From a virus: 20,504 bases of DNA. How positions within the stretch are numbered: the first letter of the stretch is position 1; the number at the start of each line of letters is the position of its first letter. The notes beneath the pieces were generated by a model that saw only the letters and a program-made list of their open reading frames with translations, was not told the origin of the DNA and searched no databases. This document shows, one piece after another, positions 1 to 8,259 of this stretch. Location: IMG/VR virus record IMGVR_UViG_3300033153_001044, positions 1 to 20,504 of that record; one strand, 5' to 3'. The position numbers and the translations under genes were made by a program.

Positions 1-1
1 C

Positions 2-1279
2 TGGAGAGTTACAAAAACTACATTAAGACTAGGACGTAGGATCGTAGGTAAGTGTATGATGGGCTCAACTTCAAACGCATTAGATAAAGGTGGAAACAAC
101 TTCAAAAAACTTTACTACAATTCAGATGTTACAAAAAGAAATAGAAATGGACAGACAAGTAGCGGACTCTATTCTCTTTTCATCCCTATGGAATGGAACT
201 ACGAAGGATTCATGGATACTTTTGGATTACCTGTATTCATTACACCGAAAAATAAAACGATCGGAAGAGACGGTGTTAGAATTACAATCGGAGTAATAGA
301 GCATTGGGAAAATGAAGTAGATGGTTTAAAATCTGATCAAGACAGTTTAAATGAATATTATCGACAATTTCCAAGAACTGAAAAACATGCATTTAGAGAC
401 GAGACTAAACAAAGTTTATTTAATCTAACTAAAATATACGAACAAATAGACTATAACGAGGATTTTAATAATTCAGCTAACGTTACTAAAGGAAGTTTTA
501 TATGGCAAAACGGAGTTGCAGATACTAAAGTTGAATTTAGACCAAACAAAGATGGTAGGTTTCAAATATCTTGGATACCACCTAAAAGTTTACAAAACAA
601 TGTAATAGTAAAAGATGGACTTAAATACCCTGCAAACGATCATGTCGGAGCATTTGGTTGTGATTCTTATGATATTAGTGGTACTGTCGATGGCAAAGGG
701 TCTAATGGATCACTACATGGATTAACTAAGTTTTCTATGGAAGATGCACCACCTAATCATTTCTTTTTGGAGTATATAGCTAGACCACAGACTGCTGAAA
801 TATTTTTTGAAGATGTTTTAATGGCATTGCATTTTTATGGTATGCCTATACTGGCTGAAAATAACAAACCAAGGTTGTTATATTATTTGAAACGTAGGGG
901 TTATAGAAACTTTAGTATGAACAGACCTGACAAGGTATGGAACAAATTATCTGTAACTGAAAAAGAAATTGGTGGAATACCTAACTCAAGCGAGGATATT
1001 AAACAATCTCACGCTGCGGCTATTGAAGCTTATATAGAATCATACGTTGGTATGATTGGAGAAGTACAAGGTGATATGTATCATCAAAAGACATTAGAAG
1101 ACTGGGCTCATTTTGATATAAACAATAGAACAAAACATGATGCCTCTATTAGTTCAGGTTTAGCCATCATGGCTTGCAATAGGAACAAGTATAAACCTGT
1201 TGCTGAAAGAACTGTAAAAAAAATAGACTTAGGATTTAAAAAATATAATAATGATGGATCACTATCAAAAATACTATAA
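2..1279 (+). CDS. terL: Terminase large subunit, C-terminal part (partial at left edge)
   Basis: The frame is open to the left edge of the window, so the first in-frame ATG (56) is internal and not the start; 425 residues are visible. TerL is the packaging motor: an ATPase that pumps DNA through the portal and a nuclease that cuts the concatemer. The visible part begins at the end of the ATPase domain, where KCMMGSTSN (residues 17-25) looks like the hydrophobic strand plus GST of ATPase motif III. The RNase H-like nuclease domain follows. Its likely metal-binding acidic residues are D221 (in GAFGCDSYD), E286 (in PILAENN) and D380 (in KHDASISSG), giving the expected D-E-D order and spacing. 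Walker A and B lie outside the window. The gene is followed by a double TAA and then the portal start three bases later, the classic TerL-portal order. The family is secure; the acidic-residue assignment is by pattern only. Confidence 0.93.
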   Translation, partial: WRVTKTTLRLGRRIVGKCMMGSTSNALDKGGNNFKKLYYNSDVTKRNRNGQTSSGLYSLFIPMEWNYEGFMDTFGLPVFITPKNKTIGRDGVRITIGVIEHWENEVDGLKSDQDSLNEYYRQFPRTEKHAFRDETKQSLFNLTKIYEQIDYNEDFNNSANVTKGSFIWQNGVADTKVEFRPNKDGRFQISWIPPKSLQNNVIVKDGLKYPANDHVGAFGCDSYDISGTVDGKGSNGSLHGLTKFSMEDAPPNHFFLEYIARPQTAEIFFEDVLMALHFYGMPILAENNKPRLLYYLKRRGYRNFSMNRPDKVWNKLSVTEKEIGGIPNSSEDIKQSHAAAIEAYIESYVGMIGEVQGDMYHQKTLEDWAHFDINNRTKHDASISSGLAIMACNRNKYKPVAERTVKKIDLGFKKYNNDGSLSKIL

Positions 1280-1282
1280 TAA

Positions 1283-3721
1283 ATGATTTATACTAATTCA
1301 CAAAGCTCATTTCCTGATCAGGTAGTACCTCAAGAAGAGAAAATGACACTAGACTACGGCTTAGCTGTTGGTAGAGCTATAGAAGGTGAGTGGTTTTCTA
1401 GTTCTGTAGGTGGCGCGAGGTATTCTAACAATTATAACATATTCCATAGAAGAAGACTTTACGCTAGAGGTGAACAGTCTATACAAAAGTATAAAGATGA
1501 ATTATCAATAAATGGAGATTTATCTTATTTAAACTTAGACTGGACTCCAGTTCCTGTAATACCTAAGTTCGTAGATATAGTAGTCAATGGTATGTCTGAA
1601 AAAATATATGACATAAAGGCTTACGCTCAAGATCCTGCTTCTCAAAAGAAAAGAACTTCATACGCTGAGAAACTTCATAAAAACATAGTTACTAGAGATT
1701 TTATGAACGAAGTAAAACAACAAATGGGTATTGATATATCTGAAGTTGATTCTGGTGAAAACGTTCCACAAAATGAAGAAGAATTAGAAATACATTTACA
1801 ATTAGACTATAAACAGTCTATAGAAATAGCTGAAGAAGAAGCTATAAACAATACTTTAGATAGAAATAAGTTTGAATTAGTTAAGAGAAGATACTATAAG
1901 GATTTAGTGGAATTAGGAATAGGTATTGTAAAAACATCTTGGAATCCTTCTAATGGTGTAACGGTTGAGTATGTGGATCCAGCTAACGTGGTTTATTCAT
2001 ATACTGAAGATCCTAATTTTGAAGACATATATTACGTTGGTGAAGTTAAAAATATATCTTTACCAGAGTTGAAAAAAGAATTTCCTAACATATCTGACGA
2101 GGAGCTACAACAAATTCAAAAGTTTCCAGGTAATACTAATTATAGAAGAAATTATAGAGGAAACAGGGACGATGATACTGTTCAAGTGTTGTACTTTGAA
2201 TATAAAACTTACGCTGATCAAGTATTTAAAATAAAAAGAACTGCGTCAGGTTTAGAAAAAGCTTTAGAAAAACCTGATACTTTTATGCCTCCACCTAATG
2301 ATGGCTTTGAAAGAGTTAGTAGATCTATAGAGGTTTTATACAGTGGAGCAAAAATATTAGGACATCCAATAATGTTAGACTGGAAGGTAGCTGAAAATAT
2401 GACTAGACCTAAGTCTAATTTAACTAAGGTTAACATGAATTATATCTTGTGTGCTCCGGATATATACAAGGGAAGAATAACATCGTTAGTTGAAAGGATG
2501 ATTACTTTTGCCGACATGATACAGTTGACTTCTTTAAAACTTCAACAAGTATTGTCTCGTATCGTTCCAGATGGTGTTTACTTAGATGTTGACGGTTTAG
2601 CAGAAGTTGACTTAGGTAGTGGAACTAGCTATAATCCAAAAGAAGCTTTAAACATGTATTTTCAAACTGGTTCTATTGTTGGTAGATCAATGACTCAGGA
2701 TGGAGATATGAATCCAGGTAAAATACCTATTCAAGAGCTTAACAGTAATAATGGTATGGCTAAGATACAAAGTCTTATTCAAACTTATCAATATTACTTA
2801 CAAATGATAAGAGATGTAACTGGACTAAATGAAGCTAGAGATGGTAGTAATCCTGACAAAGACGCTTTATTAGGTTTACAGAAGTTGGCTGTGGCTCAAT
2901 CAAATGTAGCAACTAGACACATATTAGACGCAGGTTTATATCTTTGTCTAAGAGCGTGCGAAAATATATCTCTGCGTATAGCAGACTCGCTAGAATTTGA
3001 ACTTACTAATGAAGCTTTAGTAAATAGTATAAGCTTATATAATGTAGCTACTTTAGAGGAAATGAAAGAGTTACATTTGTATGACTTTGGTATATTTTTA
3101 GAATTAGAACCTGATGAAGAAGAAAAACAGGTGTTGGAGCAAAACATACAAATAGCCATGAAAGCTGGTCAAATAAATTTAGAAGATGCTATTGACATTA
3201 GACAAATAAATAATTTAAAACTAGCTAATCAATTACTTAAGTTAAAGCGTAAACAAAAAGCTAGAGAAGACCAAGCTCAACAACAAAAAATGATAAAAGC
3301 TCAAGCTGACGCTAATGCAGAGTCTGCTGAAAAAGCTGCAATGTATGAAGTTCAAAAACGTCAAGCTATAGCTGAAACTGAGTTACAAATAGAACAAGGT
3401 AAGTCTCAATTTAGAATACAGCAAATGCAAGTTGAACTTCAAAACGAACTTACTCAAATGGAACAGAAGTTTAAGTATGACATGCAGCTCAAACAAATGG
3501 ATCTTAATGAAATAACTACTAGAGAGCAATTTATAGAGGATAGAAAAGATCAAAGAACAAAATTACAAGCAACGCAACAAAGTCAAATGATACAACAAAG
3601 ACAAAGCGGTTTGTTACCTACGGATTTTAGTAGCCAACCAAATGGAGAACCATTAGCGGCTGAAATAAAATCTCAAGTGCCACAAGCACCTGAACAAAAC
3701 ATGGAGCCACCTATGGTTTAA
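1283..3721 (+). CDS. Portal protein
   Basis: An 812-residue protein directly after TerL. The portal is a dodecameric ring at one capsid vertex through which DNA enters and leaves and onto which the tail is built. Residues about 50-110 (basic RRRLY stretch, then DWTPVPVIPKFVDIVVNGM) fit the N-terminal wing region of podoviral portals, where proline-rich strands lead into the first long helix. From about residue 610 the protein becomes a long, charged, Gln-rich helical stretch to about 775, ending in a Pro/Gln-rich tail. Such an extended C-terminal helix resembles the barrel of P22-type portals. The length is that of the large podoviral and crAss-like portals, above the roughly 500 residues common in siphoviruses. 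The start is the ATG after the TAATAA that ends terL; no Shine-Dalgarno is present. Function is assigned from position, size and sequence pattern. Confidence 0.88.
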   Translation: MIYTNSQSSFPDQVVPQEEKMTLDYGLAVGRAIEGEWFSSSVGGARYSNNYNIFHRRRLYARGEQSIQKYKDELSINGDLSYLNLDWTPVPVIPKFVDIVVNGMSEKIYDIKAYAQDPASQKKRTSYAEKLHKNIVTRDFMNEVKQQMGIDISEVDSGENVPQNEEELEIHLQLDYKQSIEIAEEEAINNTLDRNKFELVKRRYYKDLVELGIGIVKTSWNPSNGVTVEYVDPANVVYSYTEDPNFEDIYYVGEVKNISLPELKKEFPNISDEELQQIQKFPGNTNYRRNYRGNRDDDTVQVLYFEYKTYADQVFKIKRTASGLEKALEKPDTFMPPPNDGFERVSRSIEVLYSGAKILGHPIMLDWKVAENMTRPKSNLTKVNMNYILCAPDIYKGRITSLVERMITFADMIQLTSLKLQQVLSRIVPDGVYLDVDGLAEVDLGSGTSYNPKEALNMYFQTGSIVGRSMTQDGDMNPGKIPIQELNSNNGMAKIQSLIQTYQYYLQMIRDVTGLNEARDGSNPDKDALLGLQKLAVAQSNVATRHILDAGLYLCLRACENISLRIADSLEFELTNEALVNSISLYNVATLEEMKELHLYDFGIFLELEPDEEEKQVLEQNIQIAMKAGQINLEDAIDIRQINNLKLANQLLKLKRKQKAREDQAQQQKMIKAQADANAESAEKAAMYEVQKRQAIAETELQIEQGKSQFRIQQMQVELQNELTQMEQKFKYDMQLKQMDLNEITTREQFIEDRKDQRTKLQATQQSQMIQQRQSGLLPTDFSSQPNGEPLAAEIKSQVPQAPEQNMEPPMV

Positions 3722-3750
3722 TCTCCACAGTAATTATATAATATCATATC

Positions 3751-4929
3751 ATGGAAGAAAAAAAAGAAGAAGTAAAACAAGAAGGTGAATTTAAAGTAAA
3801 GAAAAAGCCTGGAAGACCTAAAAAGTTAACTAGTAATAAAAAAGAAACACCTAAGATAGAATTTAAAAAAGAAGAAGATGCCGTTCAAGAGTCAAAAACA
3901 GAGGAAACTTTGCTACAGCCTGATGAGAAGAAGGAAGAACAAAACGTGGGACTGCAAGAAGTGGGATCAACACACAAAGAAGAAAGTGTTACCAAAGAGA
4001 TTAAAGAAGAAGTAACACCAATAGCTGAAATAACTGAAGATGAACAGAAAGAGGTAAAAGACACTGAGAAAAAGTTAGAAGAAGCTATTAGGGATGAAAA
4101 AGTATTAGGCAAGAAACTACCAGAAAATATTGAAAAGTTAGTTTCTTTTATGGAGGAAACAGGAGGCGACATAAATGACTATGTAAGACTAAACGCTGAT
4201 TACTCTAATGTAGACGAAGATACTTTATTAAAAGAATATTATAAAAATACTAAACCACATTTAGATAGCTCTGAAATTGATTTTATTATGGAAGAGAATT
4301 TTAAAGTGGACGAAGACTACGACGAAGAGCGAGACCAGCGTCGTAAAAAACTCGCTAAAAAAGAAGAGGTTGCAAAAGCAAAAAACTTTCTTGAAGACTT
4401 AAAAACAAAATATTACGATGAAATCAAGTCGAGGCCTACCGTAAACAATGAAATGTCTAAAGCAAGTGAGTTTTTCAACCGATATAACAAAGAACAAGAA
4501 ATAGCTAAAAAGCGACATGAGGATTTTAAGAATTCTACTAACAAAATGTTCTCTGAAGAATTCAAAGGTTTTGATTTTTCTGTTGGAGAAAAAAAGTTTA
4601 GATATTCTGTTAACAATCCAAGCGATGTTGCTGAAGCCCAATCTGATATTTCAAATGTAGTTAAGAAGTTCTTAAACGATAAAGGAGAAGTTATAGATGT
4701 TAAAGGTTATCATAAAGCTATGTACGCTGCTAGAAATGCTGATACTATTGCACAACACTTTTACGAGCAAGGCAAAGCTGATGCTGTTAAAGATGTAGTT
4801 GCTAAATCAAAGAATATAAATAAGGATGTTAGACAAACTAGTACTCCTGATGATATATATTTAAATGGGTTTAAAGTAAAAGCTGTTAGTGGTGTAAATA
4901 GTTCTAAACTAAAGATCAAAAAAAAATAA
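3751..4929 (+). CDS. Putative scaffolding protein (acidic/lysine-rich, helical), AT-hook-like N-terminus
   Basis: A 392-residue protein between portal and capsid genes, the usual place of a scaffold or head-assembly factor. The first ~125 residues are almost entirely E, K, D, T, S and Q, so probably disordered, apart from KKKPGRPKK at residues 17-25, which matches the core of an AT-hook (GRP flanked by basic residues). Residues about 125-180 (EETGGDINDYVRLNADY, then LLKEYYKNTKPHL) look like a small folded helical domain. A charged coiled-coil-like helix with the run DEERDQRRKKLAKKEE follows, then a mixed region and a strongly basic C-terminus (KLKIKKK). Scaffolds are typically acidic, helical and end in a basic capsid-binding helix, which fits. 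It could instead be an internal head protein that stays in the virion. No protease signature is visible. The leader 3722-3750 is AT-rich without Shine-Dalgarno. Confidence 0.62.
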   Translation: MEEKKEEVKQEGEFKVKKKPGRPKKLTSNKKETPKIEFKKEEDAVQESKTEETLLQPDEKKEEQNVGLQEVGSTHKEESVTKEIKEEVTPIAEITEDEQKEVKDTEKKLEEAIRDEKVLGKKLPENIEKLVSFMEETGGDINDYVRLNADYSNVDEDTLLKEYYKNTKPHLDSSEIDFIMEENFKVDEDYDEERDQRRKKLAKKEEVAKAKNFLEDLKTKYYDEIKSRPTVNNEMSKASEFFNRYNKEQEIAKKRHEDFKNSTNKMFSEEFKGFDFSVGEKKFRYSVNNPSDVAEAQSDISNVVKKFLNDKGEVIDVKGYHKAMYAARNADTIAQHFYEQGKADAVKDVVAKSKNINKDVRQTSTPDDIYLNGFKVKAVSGVNSSKLKIKKK

Positions 4930-4946
4930 ACTAAAAATTAAAAAAA

Positions 4947-6254
4947 ATGGGATTTTTTGAAAGTGTTGGACCTGGTTTAATACCAACTCAACAACAAACT
5001 GCTTTATCTACAAATTACCTACAGTGGAACGATGCTGCTGGAGCTAATTTTGCTGATTTCGCACAACAATACCTACCTGAGCTGTATGAGCAAGAGGTAG
5101 AAAGATTCGGTAATAGAACATTATCTGGATTTTTAAGAATGGTAGGCGCAGAGATGCCTATGACATCTGATCAAGTAATTTGGTCTGAACAAAATAGACT
5201 ACATATTGGTTACGAAGATGTTTCTGTAAACGTAGCTACAGGTGTATTTACTGTTAATATTCCAGCTGGTGGAAATGAAGTTGTAATCAGAGAGAATCAA
5301 ACTTTTGTAGTTTATGATCCTGTAAGTGGTACAACTTTAAGAGGTTTAGTTACTTCAGCTCCAAACCCTGGTTCTCCAGGCGCTGTTACTTTTACCGCTG
5401 CTTGTTATAGTCAAGCTACTTTTGCTGGTTTAGCTAATAGTGGAAATAAACTATTTGTTTATGGTTCTGATTTTGCTAAAGGAACGGAAGGAATGAAAGG
5501 ATCTGTAACTCCAGCTTTCACTCAGTTTTCTAATAGACCAATTATCATTAAAGATAAATACGAGGTTAATGGATCTGATACTGCTCAAATTGGTTGGGTT
5601 GAAGTTGCTACAGAAGACGGAACATCTGGGTTTTTATGGTATATGAAAGCTGAATCAGAAACTAGACTTAGATATGAAGATTACTTAGAAATGTCTATGG
5701 TTGAATCAGTTGAAGCTGTTGCTGGTGGTGGCGTTGCTACAATTGCTGGACCTACAGCTGGTAGAGGTACTCAAGGTATGTTTGATGCTATTAGAGACAG
5801 AGGTAATGTATACGCTCAATTCTCTGGTGCTGCTGCTCCTGGAGCTGGTGCATTAGGTGATTTTGATTCTATCTTACAAGAATTAGATTTACAAGGTGCT
5901 ATTGAAGAAAACATGTTATTCCTAGATAGAGCTACTGCTTTAGATTTTGATGATATGATAGCTGCTCAAGCTGGTGGTGGATATAACAACACAAGCGCTG
6001 CTTCTTATGGTTTATTCGATAACGAAGCTGAAATGGCGTTAAACTTTGGTTTCTCTGGATTTAGAAGAGGTTCTTACGACTTCTATAAAACTGATTGGAA
6101 ATATCTAAATGATGCTTCTACTAGAGGATTAGTTAACGATATTAAAGGTGTGTTAATTCCTGCTGGAACTTCAACAGTATATGATCAAATGTTAGGATCA
6201 AACATCAGACGTCCGTTCTTACACGTAAGATACAGAGCTTCTGAAACAGAATGA
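4947..6254 (+). CDS. Major capsid protein (main frame; C-terminus displaced by a frame break)
   Basis: A 435-residue HK97-fold type capsid protein placed right after the scaffold candidate. The N-terminal part (VERFGNRTLSGFLRMVGAEM near residue 50) and the late conserved-looking stretch (FGFSGFRRGSYDFYKTDWKY, then GVLIPAGTSTVYDQ and PFLHVRYRAS) match what I know of capsid proteins of crAss-like and uncultured marine podoviruses. The middle is rich in Gly and Ala. The frame ends unusually: TGA at 6252-6254 right after RASETE. It is the only gene in the window with a stop other than TAA. A further 43 codons that read like the expected capsid C-terminus lie in the -1 frame from 6251. If joined, the protein would be about 478-479 residues, closer to the larger capsid proteins of this group. 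The start is preceded by an A-rich leader shared with the gene at 7087, which may mark strong translation. Confidence 0.87.
   Translation: MGFFESVGPGLIPTQQQTALSTNYLQWNDAAGANFADFAQQYLPELYEQEVERFGNRTLSGFLRMVGAEMPMTSDQVIWSEQNRLHIGYEDVSVNVATGVFTVNIPAGGNEVVIRENQTFVVYDPVSGTTLRGLVTSAPNPGSPGAVTFTAACYSQATFAGLANSGNKLFVYGSDFAKGTEGMKGSVTPAFTQFSNRPIIIKDKYEVNGSDTAQIGWVEVATEDGTSGFLWYMKAESETRLRYEDYLEMSMVESVEAVAGGGVATIAGPTAGRGTQGMFDAIRDRGNVYAQFSGAAAPGAGALGDFDSILQELDLQGAIEENMLFLDRATALDFDDMIAAQAGGGYNNTSAASYGLFDNEAEMALNFGFSGFRRGSYDFYKTDWKYLNDASTRGLVNDIKGVLIPAGTSTVYDQMLGSNIRRPFLHVRYRASETE
6242..6254 (+). other. Frame-break junction in the major capsid gene
   Basis: The capsid frame reads GAA ACA GAA TGA here. 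The -1 frame is closed by a TGA at 6242-6244, so any switch must occur in the 10 bases 6245-6254. No X XXY YYZ slippery heptamer lies in that interval, and re-pairing of the ACA or GAA tRNAs one base back would be poor. Adding a single A before the ATG (GAA ATG AAA TCA) restores one open frame. This makes an indel or an ATGA restart more plausible than classical -1 frameshifting. Confidence 0.7.
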
Positions 6255-6382
6255 AATCATGGATTACTGGTTCAGTAGGTGGAGCTTATACTTCATCTCT
6301 TGATGCTATGGAAGTTCATTATCTTTCTGAAAGATGTCTATGTGTACAAGCTGCAAATAATTTCGTATTGTTCGTAGACTAA
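6251..6382 (+). CDS. Displaced C-terminal segment of the major capsid protein (43 codons, -1 frame)
   Basis: A short frame too small for routine ORF listing. It starts with an ATG that overlaps the capsid TGA (ATGA) and ends with TAA at 6380-6382. The product starts MKSWITGSVGGAYTSSLD, continues AMEVHYLSERCLCVQ and ends AANNFVLFVD. It has no features of a free-standing small protein. It reads as the last strands of a capsid P-domain: a D-x-MEVHYLSE strand, then an AANNF strand at the C-terminus. This is how capsid proteins of this type end in my recollection. It therefore most probably belongs to the preceding gene. Possible causes are a one-base loss in an A-rich stretch (real mutation or sequencing/assembly error), translational coupling at ATGA giving two polypeptides, or recoding. 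The coding nature of the segment is well supported by its sequence; the mechanism is not. Confidence 0.75.
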   Translation: MKSWITGSVGGAYTSSLDAMEVHYLSERCLCVQAANNFVLFVD

Positions 6383-6409
6383 TTTATTAACTTTAAAAAA
6401 ATATAAATT

Positions 6410-7030
6410 ATGGGAGCAATAAGAATAAATTTAGCAAATGGAAGCGACTACTTGTTAAGTATTAACCCTAACGCTGTTTACTCTGTTGATGGAGCTAGCA
6501 CCACGGAAGTTGGTATAAAAGAATCGATAGGTGGTAATGAAGTTATATACGCTATATCTTTTGTAGATGAAAATGATAAATGGGATGATTTTTTAAGTAA
6601 TGGTATAGCTGTACTTGAGAAAGTAGCGCCTAATCCAGGATTCACAAGTTTTACTGGTTACATAACGCCTACTATCATTGATTCTATAGAAAGAGCAATG
6701 CAAGGAGACACGGTTGTAGACTTAGCTTTCGCCGTACCTTCTGTGGACAATAGCTCTATGCCGTTATATGATGACTGCAGAGCTAAAGCTGACGACGAAG
6801 TCGCGAATTTTACAGCACAATTAACTCAACAAATATCTGAAGCAAGTAAACTTGGTCAGACCGAATTTAGATTGCCTGAAGGCGGTGGTATAATTGTTAT
6901 AGCTGATTGGACTCCTCAAGACTCAGAAGCTTATGGTCAAAGTATATATGGAAATGCAGCTAATTGCGCAAACAAGTACATAAAATACGAGACTATGTCA
7001 ATATTTAATTCAGTAACAACTGGACCTTAA
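6410..7030 (+). CDS. Hypothetical structural protein downstream of the capsid gene
   Basis: I do not recognise this 206-residue protein. It begins MGAIRINLANGSDYLLSINP. The first ~100 residues alternate short hydrophobic strands with polar turns (IRINL, YLLSI, VIYAISFV), suggesting a small beta-rich domain. Residues about 105-165 turn more helical and acidic (DDCRAKADDEVANFTAQLTQ), followed by a strand GGGIIVIADW and a short C-terminal tail. There is no signal peptide or membrane segment. It lies between the capsid gene and a strong terminator, so it would share the capsid transcript. A head decoration, head fibre or minor capsid role would fit that position, but nothing in the sequence proves one. 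Its leader (TTAAAAAAATATAAATT) is A/T-only like those of its neighbours. Confidence 0.8.
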   Translation: MGAIRINLANGSDYLLSINPNAVYSVDGASTTEVGIKESIGGNEVIYAISFVDENDKWDDFLSNGIAVLEKVAPNPGFTSFTGYITPTIIDSIERAMQGDTVVDLAFAVPSVDNSSMPLYDDCRAKADDEVANFTAQLTQQISEASKLGQTEFRLPEGGGIIVIADWTPQDSEAYGQSIYGNAANCANKYIKYETMSIFNSVTTGP

Positions 7031-7048
7031 TATCATAATTATAAATAT

Positions 7049-7073
7049 AAGCCCCTGTAAAAAGGGGCTTTTT
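7049..7073 (+). terminator. Rho-independent terminator after the capsid-side genes
   Basis: AAGCCCC at 7049-7055 pairs perfectly with GGGGCTT at 7064-7070 around the 8-base loop TGTAAAAA, and the run of T extends to 7073. It is GC-rich in an otherwise A/T-only gap. Only 13 bases separate its T-tract from the next ATG, leaving no room for a new promoter, so downstream genes must rely on read-through, antitermination or a promoter inside an upstream gene. Confidence 0.9.
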
Positions 7074-7086
7074 AAAAATTAAAAAA

Positions 7087-8241
7087 ATGAGAAACTTAAT
7101 TGTAAACCAAATTAGTGGTGATTCTAAGAAATTATTTCCATTTCCTGGTGATATTGAATCTATAGTTATAGAAGGCGATTCAAGATATGTTAGTTTGATT
7201 ATAGACAGGTTGGATGGTACGTTTTATGGTTTGTGGTTTTTGTTTGATTATAGTGATAGTATTTTACCTAGTTCGGATTTTCTTCAATATGCTGAACAAG
7301 CTTCTATTTTAGGACTTGACGGGTGGACTCAATATCTTAAAGACTATGTAAGTATTTTATTAGATCCTGCAAAAGATAAATCATTATATGGTAATTATAG
7401 ATCTAGATTGGTGGAAGATATAAGAGAATGGTTATTAACTGATGATCAATCTTTTGAATTAAAGCTAGTACAGGCTTTGCAAGACACTAAACAACTAGAA
7501 GCTTTAACAGCTTTATGGCAAAACAATAGCGTATTAACAGAGTCACAAACTTACAAAAAAGGTGATCAACCAATTATGAATACTCTTCATCAATATTATG
7601 AAGGAATTTATTCTTGTGCTGATTGTACTGGAGCTCAACCTGGTTTATCTATAGGTAACGCTTATCCAGGAAAATCTATTACTAAGTTTTGGACATGTGG
7701 TTTTGAGGAATCAAGTGATAAAGCGGCTTTAGTAAGTTCAATTGAAAAAATTATTGAAGGTGAAAAAACTAAGCAGTGTCTTGAAATGAAGGAGAAGTAT
7801 TGGACAACCGAAAGGTTTGACGAGTATATACTTTGCCGTAAAAACACTGAAGCAGAAATTACTGATGTAGAAAGTCAAATTGATCAAGCAAAACAACAAA
7901 AACAAGCCGCAGAAGATGAGGCACAACAAACTGAACAAGACATTCTAGACACCGAAGCGGAAAAGAAAATCTTAGAAGATGATTATAATCAGTGTATTAA
8001 GGATTGTGCAGGCGATGCAGCTTGTGAAACTAAGTGTACAACTGATTATCAAGCTGAGTTAGCAGGTTTAAACGCTTTGTTAGCAAAACTAAATACAATT
8101 TTAGATGAAACCAATCAAAACATCGAAAACCTAAATAGTTTAATTAAAAATTTAATGATTCAACAAGAAAATTTAAATACTACATTAGAATATATTAATA
8201 AGTGTTTTGACCAGATACAAGAGTCTTGTGGTGCAGCTTAA
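7087..8241 (+). CDS. Hypothetical structural protein, Cys-rich C-terminal coiled-coil hairpin
   Basis: I do not recognise this 384-residue protein. The first ~165 residues are globular and rich in aromatic residues (FYGLWFLFDY around residue 50), then helical. The middle holds C177-x2-C180 and C204. From about residue 210 to the end it is almost wholly helical, with a Q/E/A-rich coiled coil (about 255-300). A tight turn follows that carries C303-x3-C307-x5-C313-x3-C317, then a second long helix (about 320-375) ending in C373 and C381. The arrangement looks like an antiparallel helical hairpin whose tip is clamped by paired cysteines, either as disulfides or as a metal site. Eleven cysteines in all is unusual beside its neighbours. 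It starts 13 bases after a terminator, with the same A-rich leader as the capsid gene. A fibre, spike or head-tail accessory role is possible but unproven. Confidence 0.82.
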   Translation: MRNLIVNQISGDSKKLFPFPGDIESIVIEGDSRYVSLIIDRLDGTFYGLWFLFDYSDSILPSSDFLQYAEQASILGLDGWTQYLKDYVSILLDPAKDKSLYGNYRSRLVEDIREWLLTDDQSFELKLVQALQDTKQLEALTALWQNNSVLTESQTYKKGDQPIMNTLHQYYEGIYSCADCTGAQPGLSIGNAYPGKSITKFWTCGFEESSDKAALVSSIEKIIEGEKTKQCLEMKEKYWTTERFDEYILCRKNTEAEITDVESQIDQAKQQKQAAEDEAQQTEQDILDTEAEKKILEDDYNQCIKDCAGDAACETKCTTDYQAELAGLNALLAKLNTILDETNQNIENLNSLIKNLMIQQENLNTTLEYINKCFDQIQESCGAA

Positions 8242-8259
8242 AAAATAAATAAAATAAAA

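Noticed and set aside
56-1279. ATG at 56 as the true start of a 407-residue terminase
   Set aside because: The frame is open upstream to the window edge and encodes WRVTKTTLRLGRRIVGKC leading straight into the ATPase motif, so this is the tail of a longer gene.
3722-3750. Bacteroidota-type promoter (TTTG and TAnnTTTG) in the AT-rich gaps
   Set aside because: I looked for the motif pair in the gaps, including 3722-3750, 6383-6409 and 8242-8277, and found no convincing match at the right spacing.
2218-4641. Minus-strand open frames of 67-95 codons across the portal and scaffold genes
   Set aside because: They lie inside strongly supported plus-strand genes, are low-complexity Ser/Phe/Leu complements of Lys/Glu-rich sequence, and have no gene-like context.
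6242-6254. Classical programmed -1 ribosomal frameshift in the capsid gene
   Set aside because: No X XXY YYZ heptamer lies in the only possible interval and the tRNA re-pairing would be poor. I keep an indel or ATGA restart as likelier and report the break itself as a finding.
6252-6278. Reading the capsid TGA as a sense codon (alternative genetic code, as known in some crAss-like phages)
   Set aside because: Frame 0 after the TGA meets a TAG after seven more codons, and the residues there do not resemble a capsid end, whereas the -1 frame does. All other complete genes stop at TAA, so the standard code explains the window.
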